From: CANRPC01 sp964456095
GTDB lineage: Bacteria > Bacillota_I > Bacilli_A > RFN20 > CAG-449
Assembly (NCBI GenBank): GCA_964456095.1
Contig: CAYVZF010000003.1
Span: 1-63,684 of the forward strand
Length of the DNA stretch: 63,684 nt
Reading direction: 5' to 3'
The position numbers were made by a program, and so were the translations under genes. Below are positions 53,478 to 62,656 of the stretch, piece after piece. The notes under the pieces are model-generated. The model was given only the letters and a program-made list of their open reading frames with translations. It was not told the DNA's origin and made no database searches. The first letter of the stretch is position 1; every line of letters starts with the position of its first letter.

Positions 53478-53732
53478 ATGAATAAAATTATTTTAAATAT
53501 TGATGGTATGAAATGCGGTATGTGTGAAAGTCATGTTAATGATATTATAAGGAAAAATTTTAATGTAAAAAAAATAAAATCATCACATAAAAAGAATAAA
53601 ACTGCGATTGTGTGTGATGATGATATAAATATAGATGATATTATTAGAGTTATTACAAACCAAGGATATAGAGTTGAAGATTTTAATGTTGAACCTTATG
53701 TAAAACACGGTATATTTGATAAATTATTATAA
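53478..53732 (+). CDS. Heavy-metal-associated (HMA) domain protein, CopZ-like
   Basis: 84 residues. The metal-binding loop is GMKCGMCESHV (Cys13 and Cys16), followed by the ferredoxin-like strand-helix pattern ending ITNQGYRVED. Such small proteins carry Cu+ or other soft metals to ATPases. No copper ATPase or CopY is nearby. TAGGAGG precedes the start. A C-terminal tail of 15 residues is extra. Confidence 0.88.
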   Translation: MNKIILNIDGMKCGMCESHVNDIIRKNFNVKKIKSSHKKNKTAIVCDDDINIDDIIRVITNQGYRVEDFNVEPYVKHGIFDKLL

Positions 53733-53823
53733 TTTAATATTATAATTGTTATTTTTTAATAACATTTCATTTTAAAAAGTTGTTAATTATTGTAGAATAA
53801 TTCTTTGTTGATGGAGGTGTTTT

Positions 53824-55242
53824 ATGTCCGAATTAAGATTTGATACAAAAGTTCAATATATTAAATATAAAGTATTAAGTGAAGTTGCAAGAAATGCATA
53901 TAATGGAACTTTACTTGAAAATATATATGATATTCCAAAAATAATTAGTCCTGGTCCTGGATCAGCTTTAAGATGCTGTGTTTACAAAGAAAGAGCAATT
54001 GTTAACGAAAGAATTAGACTTGCTATTAATGGTGTAAAAAAAGACGAAAATATCATATCTGTTATTGGTATTGCATGTGATGAATGTCCTGTTGAGGGAT
54101 ATAGAGTTACTGATGACTGCAGAGGATGTATTGCTCATAGATGTAAAAGAGCTTGTAGGAAAGATGCTATATCTTTTGGTGAAGATTTAAGAGCAAGAAT
54201 AGATAAGTCAAAATGTGTTAACTGTGGCCTTTGTGCTGCTGCTTGTCCATATAACGCTATTCAAAATAGGAAAAGACCTTGTATTACTGCATGTAAACCT
54301 AAAGCAATTCATACTGGTGCTGATGGTTCTGCTGAAATTGATGATTCAAAATGTATTACATGTGGTTCTTGTGTATATCAATGTCCATTTGGTGCGATTT
54401 CTGATAGATCATCAATTGTACAAATAATTGAGAGTTTGAAAGATAAAAATAAGAATGTATACGCTATTGTTGCACCTGCAATTGCTTCTCAATTTGAAAA
54501 TGCTCGTATTGGTCAAGTTGTAAGCGGTATTAAAGAATTAGGATTTTATCAAGTAATTGAAACTGCTCTTGGAGCTGATATGGTTGCATATTCAGAAGCA
54601 AAAGAATTAGTTGAAAAAGGTCAAATTACTTCATCATGCTGTCCTGCATTTGTTAGATATATTAAACTTAATTTTCCTGAATTAGCGGAAAAAATATCTC
54701 ATAATGATTCTCCTATGATTGCTCTTGGTAAATATTTAAAATCACAAGATAAAGATGCTGTTGTAGTATTTATTGGACCATGTACTGCTAAAAAAAGAGA
54801 GGCTTTAGAAGATCCAACAAATTCAATAGATTATGTTATGACATTTGAAGAATTACAAGCTGTTTTAAATGGTAAGGATGTAGATATAACTACTTTAGAA
54901 GATTCACCTCTTGATAATGCTTCTTATTTTGGAAGAATATTTGCTAGATTAGGTGGTGTTTCTGAAGCTGTTGTTCAATCTTTAAAAGAACAAAACATTG
55001 ATTTTGAAGTTAAAGCTGAAATGTGTGATGGTATTGATAATATTAAGAAAGCATTAGGTAAACTAAAAAAAGGTACTACTGATTTTAATTTCTTAGAAGG
55101 TATGGCTTGTATTGGGGGTTGTATTGGTGGACCATGTAATATTTCTCACGAAATTAAAGATAAATTAGATATTGATAGATTTGGTAAAACATCTACATCT
55201 GAGGGTATTTTATCTTCGTTAGATAATATTAAAATTAAATAG
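53824..55242 (+). CDS. [FeFe] hydrogenase, group B monomeric type
   Basis: 472 residues. An unusual N-terminal part with CDECPVEGYRVTDDCRGC and CKRACRKDAI, two ferredoxin clusters CVNCGLCAAACP and CITCGSCVYQCP, then the H-cluster loops: SSCCPAFVRYI (L1), FIGPCTAKK (L2) and EGMACIGGCIGGPC (L3). The variants PAF in L1 and IGPCTAKK in L2 are those of group B hydrogenases (FeFe_hydrog_B1 family). It exchanges electrons with ferredoxin to make or use H2. GGAGGTG precedes the ATG. No maturases are in the window. Confidence 0.95.
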   Translation: MSELRFDTKVQYIKYKVLSEVARNAYNGTLLENIYDIPKIISPGPGSALRCCVYKERAIVNERIRLAINGVKKDENIISVIGIACDECPVEGYRVTDDCRGCIAHRCKRACRKDAISFGEDLRARIDKSKCVNCGLCAAACPYNAIQNRKRPCITACKPKAIHTGADGSAEIDDSKCITCGSCVYQCPFGAISDRSSIVQIIESLKDKNKNVYAIVAPAIASQFENARIGQVVSGIKELGFYQVIETALGADMVAYSEAKELVEKGQITSSCCPAFVRYIKLNFPELAEKISHNDSPMIALGKYLKSQDKDAVVVFIGPCTAKKREALEDPTNSIDYVMTFEELQAVLNGKDVDITTLEDSPLDNASYFGRIFARLGGVSEAVVQSLKEQNIDFEVKAEMCDGIDNIKKALGKLKKGTTDFNFLEGMACIGGCIGGPCNISHEIKDKLDIDRFGKTSTSEGILSSLDNIKIK

Positions 55243-55251
55243 TAATTATTT

Positions 55252-55292
55252 GCTGTTATTTATGTAAAATAAGCATATTTAACAGCTTTTTA
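55252..55292 (+). terminator. Terminator of the hydrogenase
   Basis: GCTGTTATTTATG (55252-55264) and CATATTTAACAGC (55274-55286) form a long stem with one mismatch, followed by T residues. Confidence 0.75.
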
Positions 55293-55379
55293 ATTATTTT
55301 ATAATTAATGTATTGACTTTTTTTTATAAAAAAGTAACAATACAAAAAAATATTTTTTATAGAAAGAAGGTTGATTTTA

Positions 55380-57542
55380 ATGAAAAATAAAACAATTTCT
55401 TTAACACTCTTATTAATACTTTTGTGTTCATGTGGTAATTCATATAATGAATCTAGTAATAATGGTTTTTTATCTTTTAGTGAAGAAGAGAATATTTCAT
55501 CTAATTTAAGTGATTCTATTGAATCTAGTTTATTTGAATTAAGTAGTGAAATAAGTAGTAAATCAATTAGCAAAGAAAGTGAAAGTTCAATTAATGCAAA
55601 TCAAAATATTTTAGATGATTTAAAAAACGGGATTAATTATGCTTCTTTAATTAAAAGTGGAAAGTTAACGTTTGAAGAATCAAACTCTAAAAAGATTTAT
55701 TCTTATGAATTTGGAAATGACAAGTATGGTGACTTTGTAAAAGTTGTTAATAAGTTATCTTCAACACCGACTAATTATTATTATGGTTATAATTCATCAG
55801 GTACAATATATGGTATACAAGATACTTATGGTAAAAAAAGAAAAATTGACGAAGAATTATTAGGTAATGAAGTATATGGCCCATCAATAAATATTTATGG
55901 TGATAAGCTTTCTGGATTTTATGGCATCCTTTCTAGCGTATATGATTTAGCTTTAGAAAATGCTAATTATGATTTTATTGATTTATCTACAAATGATGTA
56001 AATAAATTTAGTGTTAGTAAATTTGTCGATGGCATTGTTCCATCGCTATATCTACAAACTGTTGAATATAAAATAAGTGATGGTGTGATTACAAAGCTAA
56101 ATATTCATTTTGAACAATTCAAAGATATATATGCTGATTTTGAATATAATAATGTTTATTATATTGAAGATAATGCCAAATGTATTAACGAATGGTTTGT
56201 TACAATTGAACAAGAAGTTGGAGATAGAGTTTTAGAGTGTCCTTTTGATATAGAAGATTATTATTTTACTTCTTTTGATTTAATTGATGGTAAAAAAAAT
56301 ATTATAGAAGATGATATTTATATGACCGCGGATGATGCATATGTTTTAACTATTTCGAATCCACTTCCTTCGACAGCAATTTCTTCATTTGATACTTTAA
56401 AAATTGAAGAAAAAACAAATAATATAACAGGTGTTTTTTCTTATAGTAACAATAAAATCACACTTAAGTGTTCTAATGAGGGCGATTATGATCTAATGAT
56501 TTCTTCGAATAAAGTAAGTAAATCATATAAAGTCCATGTGTCAAAGGCTACACCAAAAGAAGTAAGTGTATTTTATTTTGTAAAATCTGGAAGTAATTAT
56601 TTTGCTGATATTATATCTAATGATAATAAAATATCGGTATATAAAAATGAAACATTTTATATACAAGGCAGTTTTAATCCATATTATGCTGATCAAAGTT
56701 ATAAAATAGAATTTATTTCTGGATATGAAGAATCAATTAATTTTGAATTAGATTATATAAAAATGAATGAAACAACCGAACAGCTAACTGAAGTGTATAG
56801 ATTTGTTGCAACAAAAGAAGGCACATATACTTTTAAAATTACTTCTTTAAAAGATGATTCAGTTAATATTATATTTGATATAATAGTTAAAGATGTTCCT
56901 AGTTTGGAATCATTAATAAATAATAGATACATTAAAAAATCTAAAACAGAAATAATGTATGATATAACTTTTATACCAAATAGTGATGATGTCAAAAATG
57001 GAATAGTTTATGTATCTGATTCTAATAACACATCTAATAATGGTGAATATTCATATTTATACGATGAAAATACAAAACAATTTACATTAACTAGAAGTAA
57101 TAGTTCTAATAAAGTAAATATATCGTTAGAATTTGATGGTGAATATAATTTAATTTATTCTAGTGGTAATATTGAAGTAACACTATCAAAATTCTCTCAT
57201 GAATTAATGCTATCTAATATTGAATGGAATGCTCAAGATAGTAATGGTGGATGGATTACTATTAAATTTAATGCAGATGGAACAGGATATATAAGTTATT
57301 CTAAATCAGATAGTAATTTTATTGTTTTAGAAAGTTATAATTGGAATATTGAATATTATGTAGAAGAGGAAAATGATAAATATAAGATTTGTTTATCTAT
57401 TGAATCTATTGATAAAATTATTGAATCAAATGTTATTACTGAAATTAGTAGTATAACATGTGAAAGTAATTATAGTGATTTAAAAATGTCACTTATTATA
57501 AAGAATGTAAGTGAAGAATTAAACTTTGTTATTGGAGGATAG
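55380..57542 (+). CDS. Large Ser-rich lipoprotein with Ig-like segments
   Basis: 720 residues. Lipoprotein signal with LLCSC, then a Ser/Asn/Glu linker (about 20-75). The middle (about 70-300) is a mixed alpha/beta part; 320-510 reads like two or more beta-sandwich segments with VTVY/FYFVK and EGTYTFKITS strands; the last 190 residues are again beta-rich. No family recognised. ATG 55380 follows GAAAGAAGG. Six bases after its stop the next lipoprotein gene begins, so both are one operon. Confidence 0.75.
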   Translation: MKNKTISLTLLLILLCSCGNSYNESSNNGFLSFSEEENISSNLSDSIESSLFELSSEISSKSISKESESSINANQNILDDLKNGINYASLIKSGKLTFEESNSKKIYSYEFGNDKYGDFVKVVNKLSSTPTNYYYGYNSSGTIYGIQDTYGKKRKIDEELLGNEVYGPSINIYGDKLSGFYGILSSVYDLALENANYDFIDLSTNDVNKFSVSKFVDGIVPSLYLQTVEYKISDGVITKLNIHFEQFKDIYADFEYNNVYYIEDNAKCINEWFVTIEQEVGDRVLECPFDIEDYYFTSFDLIDGKKNIIEDDIYMTADDAYVLTISNPLPSTAISSFDTLKIEEKTNNITGVFSYSNNKITLKCSNEGDYDLMISSNKVSKSYKVHVSKATPKEVSVFYFVKSGSNYFADIISNDNKISVYKNETFYIQGSFNPYYADQSYKIEFISGYEESINFELDYIKMNETTEQLTEVYRFVATKEGTYTFKITSLKDDSVNIIFDIIVKDVPSLESLINNRYIKKSKTEIMYDITFIPNSDDVKNGIVYVSDSNNTSNNGEYSYLYDENTKQFTLTRSNSSNKVNISLEFDGEYNLIYSSGNIEVTLSKFSHELMLSNIEWNAQDSNGGWITIKFNADGTGYISYSKSDSNFIVLESYNWNIEYYVEEENDKYKICLSIESIDKIIESNVITEISSITCESNYSDLKMSLIIKNVSEELNFVIGG

Positions 57543-57547
57543 ATTTT

Positions 57548-60118
57548 ATGAAATTTAACAGTAAATTAATTATTATTTCGTTAGCCTCTATTTTATTATT
57601 TGCTAGCTGTGGAAATAATCAAACATCTTCGGATGATTTATCAAACATAAGTAGTGGTGATGATAGTTCAAGCGTTTTTGAAGGATACGTTTCTTTAGAA
57701 AAAGCTATTGAAAATACAAAATATTATGCACTTGTAAATGATACATTGGATAATAACACTCTTATTGAAACATATTTAAGTGATATGTATTATAAAAATA
57801 TATCAAAGGGTGGTTATGTTGAAATTGATGATGATGAAGGATATTTGCATGCTTTTTCGACTATTTCAAAAGAACAAGATGAACTTGAATATGATATGTT
57901 TGTTTATGGAAGAAATGGACTTATTAGTAATATTGATGACCTTTATGAACAAACATTAATTAATCTTATTGATAATTATTCTGGTTCATTTTCTAAAAAG
58001 AGTGAAGGAGTTTACTCTACAGATAATACATCATTTATTAGCATGATTTCAGATTATTTTGAAGCTAAATTATATAAATATGCGACAGAAATTGAAGTTG
58101 CTTTAAATCAAAATAATAGAATTGATTCGTTTATTATTTATGAAGATACTACTGCGCTTCTTAAAACAAAAATTCTTGATGTAAGTAAAGAAGATATTAA
58201 TATGTATAAAGCGTGGAAACAAAATGGCTCAAATGTTGAACTTCGTATTTATGATTTAAAAAATTTAAAGGAAGAAAATAATAAAATGATATCATTATAT
58301 GAAGATGATGTTGTGGAATTTGATGCGATTGTTGCTTCTAAGGATTCATATAATAATATTTATGTTTCAAATTTGGATAGTAATGTTGGACATATAGGAA
58401 TTAAAATTGATTCACCATCTAATTATTCCTCTTTGAATATAAAAGATGTTGTACATGTAAAAGGTAAAGTTAAAACTGAAAATTATAATGCTTATCTAGT
58501 TGATGCAACTATAACTGATAGTAATATCGATTCATCATACATTCCTTATTTTGATGAGGAAGCATTGATTTATTCTAATGGTGGAGGAGTATATGCAGCA
58601 CAATTATTCGCGGGATATCCATATTTTAATGATTCTGTTTATACTACATACGGATATGTTGAAAGTATAGATGATTCATTATCTACAAATGGCGACACTG
58701 TTGTTACTATGATTTTTCCTAGCCAAATTAGTGAAACTGATGTTTATCATATGGAAGTGATTATTCCAAATAATTTAGATGATAATGTTAAAAATTCTAT
58801 ATTTTCTAATTTGAAAAAAGCTGGTTTATATAGTGATGAAAATAAAGATGAAGTTTGTTTGGATAAATTTATTATTAAATATGATTATAATTATGATTAT
58901 AAAATTAAGTTGATGGCGACTTCATCATCATTATGTTATAAAATGGAAGAAGTAGATGAGAAAGTGAATGATTACTTTGGATTATCTTCATTCCCTTTAA
59001 TTGAAGATAAAACATCATCGAGTTATAAATATGGTAATCATTTAACTGTTTCTTTAGAAAATGAATATGGTGTTAATGATAATTATACAGAGGGATTATT
59101 TGTTGCATTTTATGATGTTACTATAAATGATATTAATGATTATTTTATTAAACTTGAGAAGTATGGGTTTGTTAAAGTTGATGAAATAAGAGATTTATAT
59201 GGTCGTAAACATACAATTTATCAAATTAATGATTCAATAAATGTAGATATGATGTCGGTAATTAATAATACTGATGATAATTTTACTTTAAATATTTGGA
59301 TATACGAAGGTGAAGTTATTAAAGGGAAAATGATTTTGGATAGAATAGATGATATTATTGGTGATTGGTTCAATATTAATGATTTCTATAAACTTAATGG
59401 AACATTTGATGCAGATTATAGTATATTTGAATTAAGAGAATATGCTGGTGAATTCTATGATGAATCTCCTATTTTCTGCGTTGCAATAGATACTCAAAAT
59501 AAAATAATAGATGATTATTGTAAGGGATTGATAAATCTTGGTTATAAACAATATAGAGTAGAAAATAAAGCATATACATATAAAACTAGAGGTCAAATAC
59601 ATTATGTTTTTTATAAAAATGATGTTTATTTAGATGTTGCCTCTTATCATACTTCAGATTATACATATAATGGACATGATGAATTTGAATATCGTTTAGA
59701 AGTGTTGATTTATAAAGGAAATGTGTTAAAAATTAAAACGTACAGTGATTTAAGCGTTTTGTCTTCATTATATTCCTCAATCGATTCATCTTTAGCATAT
59801 GAAGTTAATTTGCCTAGCGATGCAGTTGTCGAATTATGGAGAGATTATAATGATTTTTCTATAGTGGATGTTAATTATGGTTATGGTTGTAGAAATGAAG
59901 CGTTTGTATATACAAGTGATGTTGATGCCGCTTATAGTGCGATTAAAACTGGTTTAATTAATGCAAATTACAGCATTGTAAATAGTGAAAAGGAATCAAG
60001 CGTTTTATTTTCTAAAACAATTAAAGGCGAGGCATATTATATCTTAGTGTTAAAAGAAAATGATAAAGGATATGTTAGAGTATTTAATGGTATCGGTGGA
60101 ATAGATTTCTATAGGTAA
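57548..60118 (+). CDS. Very large lipoprotein with an OB-like domain and three C-terminal repeats
   Basis: 856 residues. Lipoprotein signal LFASC, Ser/Asp linker to about 38. Residues about 250-330 (VVEFDAIVASKDSYNNIYVS, then DVVHVKGKVKTENYNAYLVD) look like an OB fold. Three related segments follow at about 500-595, 630-725 and 775-856; each has a strand, a helix of the type D-I-x-x-Y-x-x-x-L-x-x-x-G-Y/F, and a beta hairpin. No enzymatic motif is seen, so a binding role is more likely. GGAGGATAGA precedes the ATG. Confidence 0.75.
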   Translation: MKFNSKLIIISLASILLFASCGNNQTSSDDLSNISSGDDSSSVFEGYVSLEKAIENTKYYALVNDTLDNNTLIETYLSDMYYKNISKGGYVEIDDDEGYLHAFSTISKEQDELEYDMFVYGRNGLISNIDDLYEQTLINLIDNYSGSFSKKSEGVYSTDNTSFISMISDYFEAKLYKYATEIEVALNQNNRIDSFIIYEDTTALLKTKILDVSKEDINMYKAWKQNGSNVELRIYDLKNLKEENNKMISLYEDDVVEFDAIVASKDSYNNIYVSNLDSNVGHIGIKIDSPSNYSSLNIKDVVHVKGKVKTENYNAYLVDATITDSNIDSSYIPYFDEEALIYSNGGGVYAAQLFAGYPYFNDSVYTTYGYVESIDDSLSTNGDTVVTMIFPSQISETDVYHMEVIIPNNLDDNVKNSIFSNLKKAGLYSDENKDEVCLDKFIIKYDYNYDYKIKLMATSSSLCYKMEEVDEKVNDYFGLSSFPLIEDKTSSSYKYGNHLTVSLENEYGVNDNYTEGLFVAFYDVTINDINDYFIKLEKYGFVKVDEIRDLYGRKHTIYQINDSINVDMMSVINNTDDNFTLNIWIYEGEVIKGKMILDRIDDIIGDWFNINDFYKLNGTFDADYSIFELREYAGEFYDESPIFCVAIDTQNKIIDDYCKGLINLGYKQYRVENKAYTYKTRGQIHYVFYKNDVYLDVASYHTSDYTYNGHDEFEYRLEVLIYKGNVLKIKTYSDLSVLSSLYSSIDSSLAYEVNLPSDAVVELWRDYNDFSIVDVNYGYGCRNEAFVYTSDVDAAYSAIKTGLINANYSIVNSEKESSVLFSKTIKGEAYYILVLKENDKGYVRVFNGIGGIDFYR

Positions 60119-60146
60119 CATATTTATTTAATAATTAAAAATAATT

Positions 60147-60180
60147 GATAGGTTTATTATTAAAGTAAGCCTATCTTTTT
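60147..60180 (+). terminator. Terminator of the two-lipoprotein operon
   Basis: GATAGGTTTA (60147-60156) pairs with TAAGCCTATC (60166-60175) with one G-U and is followed by T residues. Confidence 0.75.
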
Positions 60181-60267
60181 CCATGATAAACTAATAAAAA
60201 TACATAGTAAAAAAAGATTTTTTGTTGTAAAATATTCTTGTTGAGAAACTTAATTGTAGGGATTGGT

Positions 60268-60738
60268 ATGAAAAAAATTAAAACTACATCATTTATTATT
60301 AATTTGTTAGTATTTGTTTTTTTAGCTACTGCGGTAGTATTTTTATGTATTTCTCAATTGAATTTTGAAAAGTTAAACTTGATTGACTTTGCTTTATATT
60401 TGTTTGGTATAGTTTCCATTTTGTCTTTTATAGCTTTTCTTGTTATGAGTACTATAGTTTATTTTAAAAATAATAAGATTGGTTTAAGATATTTAAATTG
60501 TTTTTTTAGTTTTTTATGCGCGATTACGCTTTTGATATCTGGAATATTAGGACTTTTTGAAAGTGCTGTTTTTGAAGATATATTATTAAGTATTTATTCA
60601 GGTGTTATTGTGTTAGTTAGTTATACATGCTTAGGCTTTATTTTTATATATTGTATTTTGGCATTATATTTAAGTATTGATGCTCCAAAAAATAAATTAA
60701 AGCAAAAAAATAAATCATATTTTGATTTTAAAAAATAG
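60268..60738 (+). CDS. Four-helix membrane protein of unknown function
   Basis: 156 residues with four membrane helices (about 9-29, 40-66, 77-98, 110-137) and a basic tail. No recognised family. The ATG at 60268 has a weak GTAGGGATTGG ribosome site; an upstream TTG would add 10 residues without a site. Confidence 0.65.
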   Translation: MKKIKTTSFIINLLVFVFLATAVVFLCISQLNFEKLNLIDFALYLFGIVSILSFIAFLVMSTIVYFKNNKIGLRYLNCFFSFLCAITLLISGILGLFESAVFEDILLSIYSGVIVLVSYTCLGFIFIYCILALYLSIDAPKNKLKQKNKSYFDFKK

Positions 60739-60857
60739 AGACTTTATATATTTATCATTTTCTTTTTAATTAGTTTATATATAAAAATTTTAAATAAAAA
60801 CGATTACGAAAAAAAAAATTTTTTGATAAAATTATAATATAAACAAAGGGGAGAGAT

Positions 60858-61376
60858 ATGTATAAAATCGGACAAAAAGTAATGTATTTATCAAAAAGAT
60901 TGATGTATATTTTTAATATTGAAGAGAAATGTTTTCAAGAAAATGATATAAAGAATTATTATGTATTAAAAGATTTAAAGGATCCAGATAGTGTTATTTA
61001 TCTACCTGTTGATTCTCCTTTGGCGTATAAAAATATTAGACCATTATTAACAAAAAAAGAAATTGATGAAAGTATTGATTCTTCTTTTTATATTGATTCT
61101 TTATATGAGTCTTCATATAAAGATAGAGTACAAAAATATAATGAATTAATTAAGTCTGGTGATATAAAAAACATGCTTTCAGTTATTAAAATGCTTTTAT
61201 TAAAAAAAGAACAATTAACTAAAGATAAAAAGAGTTTGTCTAATGTTGATGCTATATGTTTAAAAGATTTAATTAATTCAATTGAGGATGAGTTTTCAGT
61301 TGTTTTAAAGATATCTCCAAGTGACGTAGGAGATTATATTAACGATAGATTAAAAAAAATGAATGAAAATAATTAG
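60858..61376 (+). CDS. CarD/CdnL-family RNA-polymerase-binding regulator
   Basis: 172 residues. N-terminal Tudor-like RNA-polymerase interacting domain: YKIGQKVMYLSKRLMYIFNI, NYYVLKDL and VIYLPVDSPLAYKNIRPLL with the conserved VPVD-like strand. The C-terminal helical domain (about 75-172, KKEQLTKDKKSLSNVD) is the expected DNA-contacting part but lacks obvious basic-Trp wedge residues. CarD proteins stabilise open promoter complexes. AAAGGGGAGAG is the ribosome site. Confidence 0.82.
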   Translation: MYKIGQKVMYLSKRLMYIFNIEEKCFQENDIKNYYVLKDLKDPDSVIYLPVDSPLAYKNIRPLLTKKEIDESIDSSFYIDSLYESSYKDRVQKYNELIKSGDIKNMLSVIKMLLLKKEQLTKDKKSLSNVDAICLKDLINSIEDEFSVVLKISPSDVGDYINDRLKKMNENN

Positions 61377-61430
61377 CTTTATTTGAGATTTATAAGTGTA
61401 TTTGTTAATATATCAAAGAGGGTTAATTTT

Positions 61431-61940
61431 ATGAATAAAATTGCAAGATTTGAAAAAGTTAGTTATGAACAATTTAAAAAAGATTTTACATCTTGCTTTT
61501 CTTTTTTTAAAGACAATATTGATAATATTTATAACGATATTTGTTTGCCTAGACGCGCTACAAAAGGATCGGCAGGATATGATTTTTTTTCACCAATTGA
61601 ATTTGAATTAAAACCTGGTGAAACAATTAAGGTCCCAACAGGTATAAGAGTGTTTATTGATTCTAATTATTTTTTAGCAATTTTTCCTCGTTCTGGGCTT
61701 GGTTTTAAATATCGCTTACAATTAAATAACACTGTAGGAATTATTGATTCTGATTATTACTATTCAGATAATGAAGGACATGTTTTTGTTAAAATAACAA
61801 ATGATTCAAATGAAAATAAGATACTAAATATTAAAGCGGGTGAAGGTATAGTACAAGGTATTTTTATTCCATATGGTCTTGCCGATGAAGAGGATGTAAA
61901 AAATGTTAGAAATGGTGGATTTGGTTCTACTACTAAATAA
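61431..61940 (+). CDS. dut: dUTP diphosphatase
   Basis: Hydrolyses dUTP to dUMP and keeps uracil out of DNA. Motifs of the trimeric family: ATKGSAGYDFFS, FPRSGLGFKYRLQLNNTVGI with IDSDYY, GEGIVQGIFIPYGLADEE and the P-loop-like RNGGFGSTTK. 169 residues, with about 35 extra N-terminal residues. ATG 61431 after AGAGGG is chosen; the upstream in-frame start lacks a site. Confidence 0.92.
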   Translation: MNKIARFEKVSYEQFKKDFTSCFSFFKDNIDNIYNDICLPRRATKGSAGYDFFSPIEFELKPGETIKVPTGIRVFIDSNYFLAIFPRSGLGFKYRLQLNNTVGIIDSDYYYSDNEGHVFVKITNDSNENKILNIKAGEGIVQGIFIPYGLADEEDVKNVRNGGFGSTTK

Positions 61941-61944
61941 TTTG

Positions 61945-61972
61945 ACTAGCAACTTGCTAGTTTTTATTTTGC
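61945..61972. terminator. Bidirectional terminator after dut
   Basis: ACTAGCAA, one-base loop, TTGCTAGT with a T run to the right and an A-rich left side. It ends dut and the minus-strand gene. Confidence 0.75.
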
Positions 61973-62656
61973 TTTTTCTAAAGTTAATAAGTAATTTGAA
62001 TCATCAAAGTTGAAATATAATGTTTTATATGATGATATTGAAAAAAAGTATTCATAATCTAGATAAAAATTATATATGATTTTTCCTTTTAAAATTCTTT
62101 TTAGTTGTGTTGATAAATTATTTTTTAAGAATTCTTCTAATTCTAAAAGTGTATCTATTTCGTAGTCTTTTTCTTTTATTAATTTTTCTAAATCAAAAAC
62201 AATATAATAATATCCTTCTTTATATTTATAACTATCAATTTTAGATACATCTATGTTCGTATCTGGTTCATAAATACTTATATTATTTATTTTTATAATT
62301 TCATTAAAACATGTTATTTTTAATATATCACATACAATATTGTCTAATATTAATTCTATTTTTTCTTCATCTTTAAATGCTTTTATTCTTTCTATTTCTA
62401 AGTATTTATTTGTACTTTTAATTATTTTAATTTTTGATGAATCGCTTGTTTTAAATGTTATCGAAGAGTTGTTTTCATTTATTATTAATATATTTACCCT
62501 TATGTTACCACGTATTGAAATATTATTATTGTTAAAGCGTGGCAAGTTATCAATATTTGAAACTATATTAGATGATTCTAATTGTGTAAAAGGATAATAT
62601 ACATATATAACCGATATAATTGAAATAATTATTAAAAATATATTAATTTTTTTCAT
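61964..62656 (-). CDS. Membrane-anchored secreted protein of unknown function
   Basis: 230 residues. One N-terminal membrane helix (KINIFLIIISIISVIYVYY) and the rest outside, rich in Ile, Asn and Lys. There is a beta-rich central part (about 45-130) and a helical segment LDEEFLKN-like near 175-195. I recognise no family. AGAGGTAGAA supports the start. Its start overlaps the previous minus-strand gene by 14 bases, so the two are expressed together. Confidence 0.7.
   Translation of the reverse strand: MKKINIFLIIISIISVIYVYYPFTQLESSNIVSNIDNLPRFNNNNISIRGNIRVNILIINENNSSITFKTSDSSKIKIIKSTNKYLEIERIKAFKDEEKIELILDNIVCDILKITCFNEIIKINNISIYEPDTNIDVSKIDSYKYKEGYYYIVFDLEKLIKEKDYEIDTLLELEEFLKNNLSTQLKRILKGKIIYNFYLDYEYFFSISSYKTLYFNFDDSNYLLTLEKAK

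Noticed and set aside
60793..60812. Second cre-like site before the CarD-like gene
   Set aside because: Both outer TG and CA positions are changed, so it fails the consensus.
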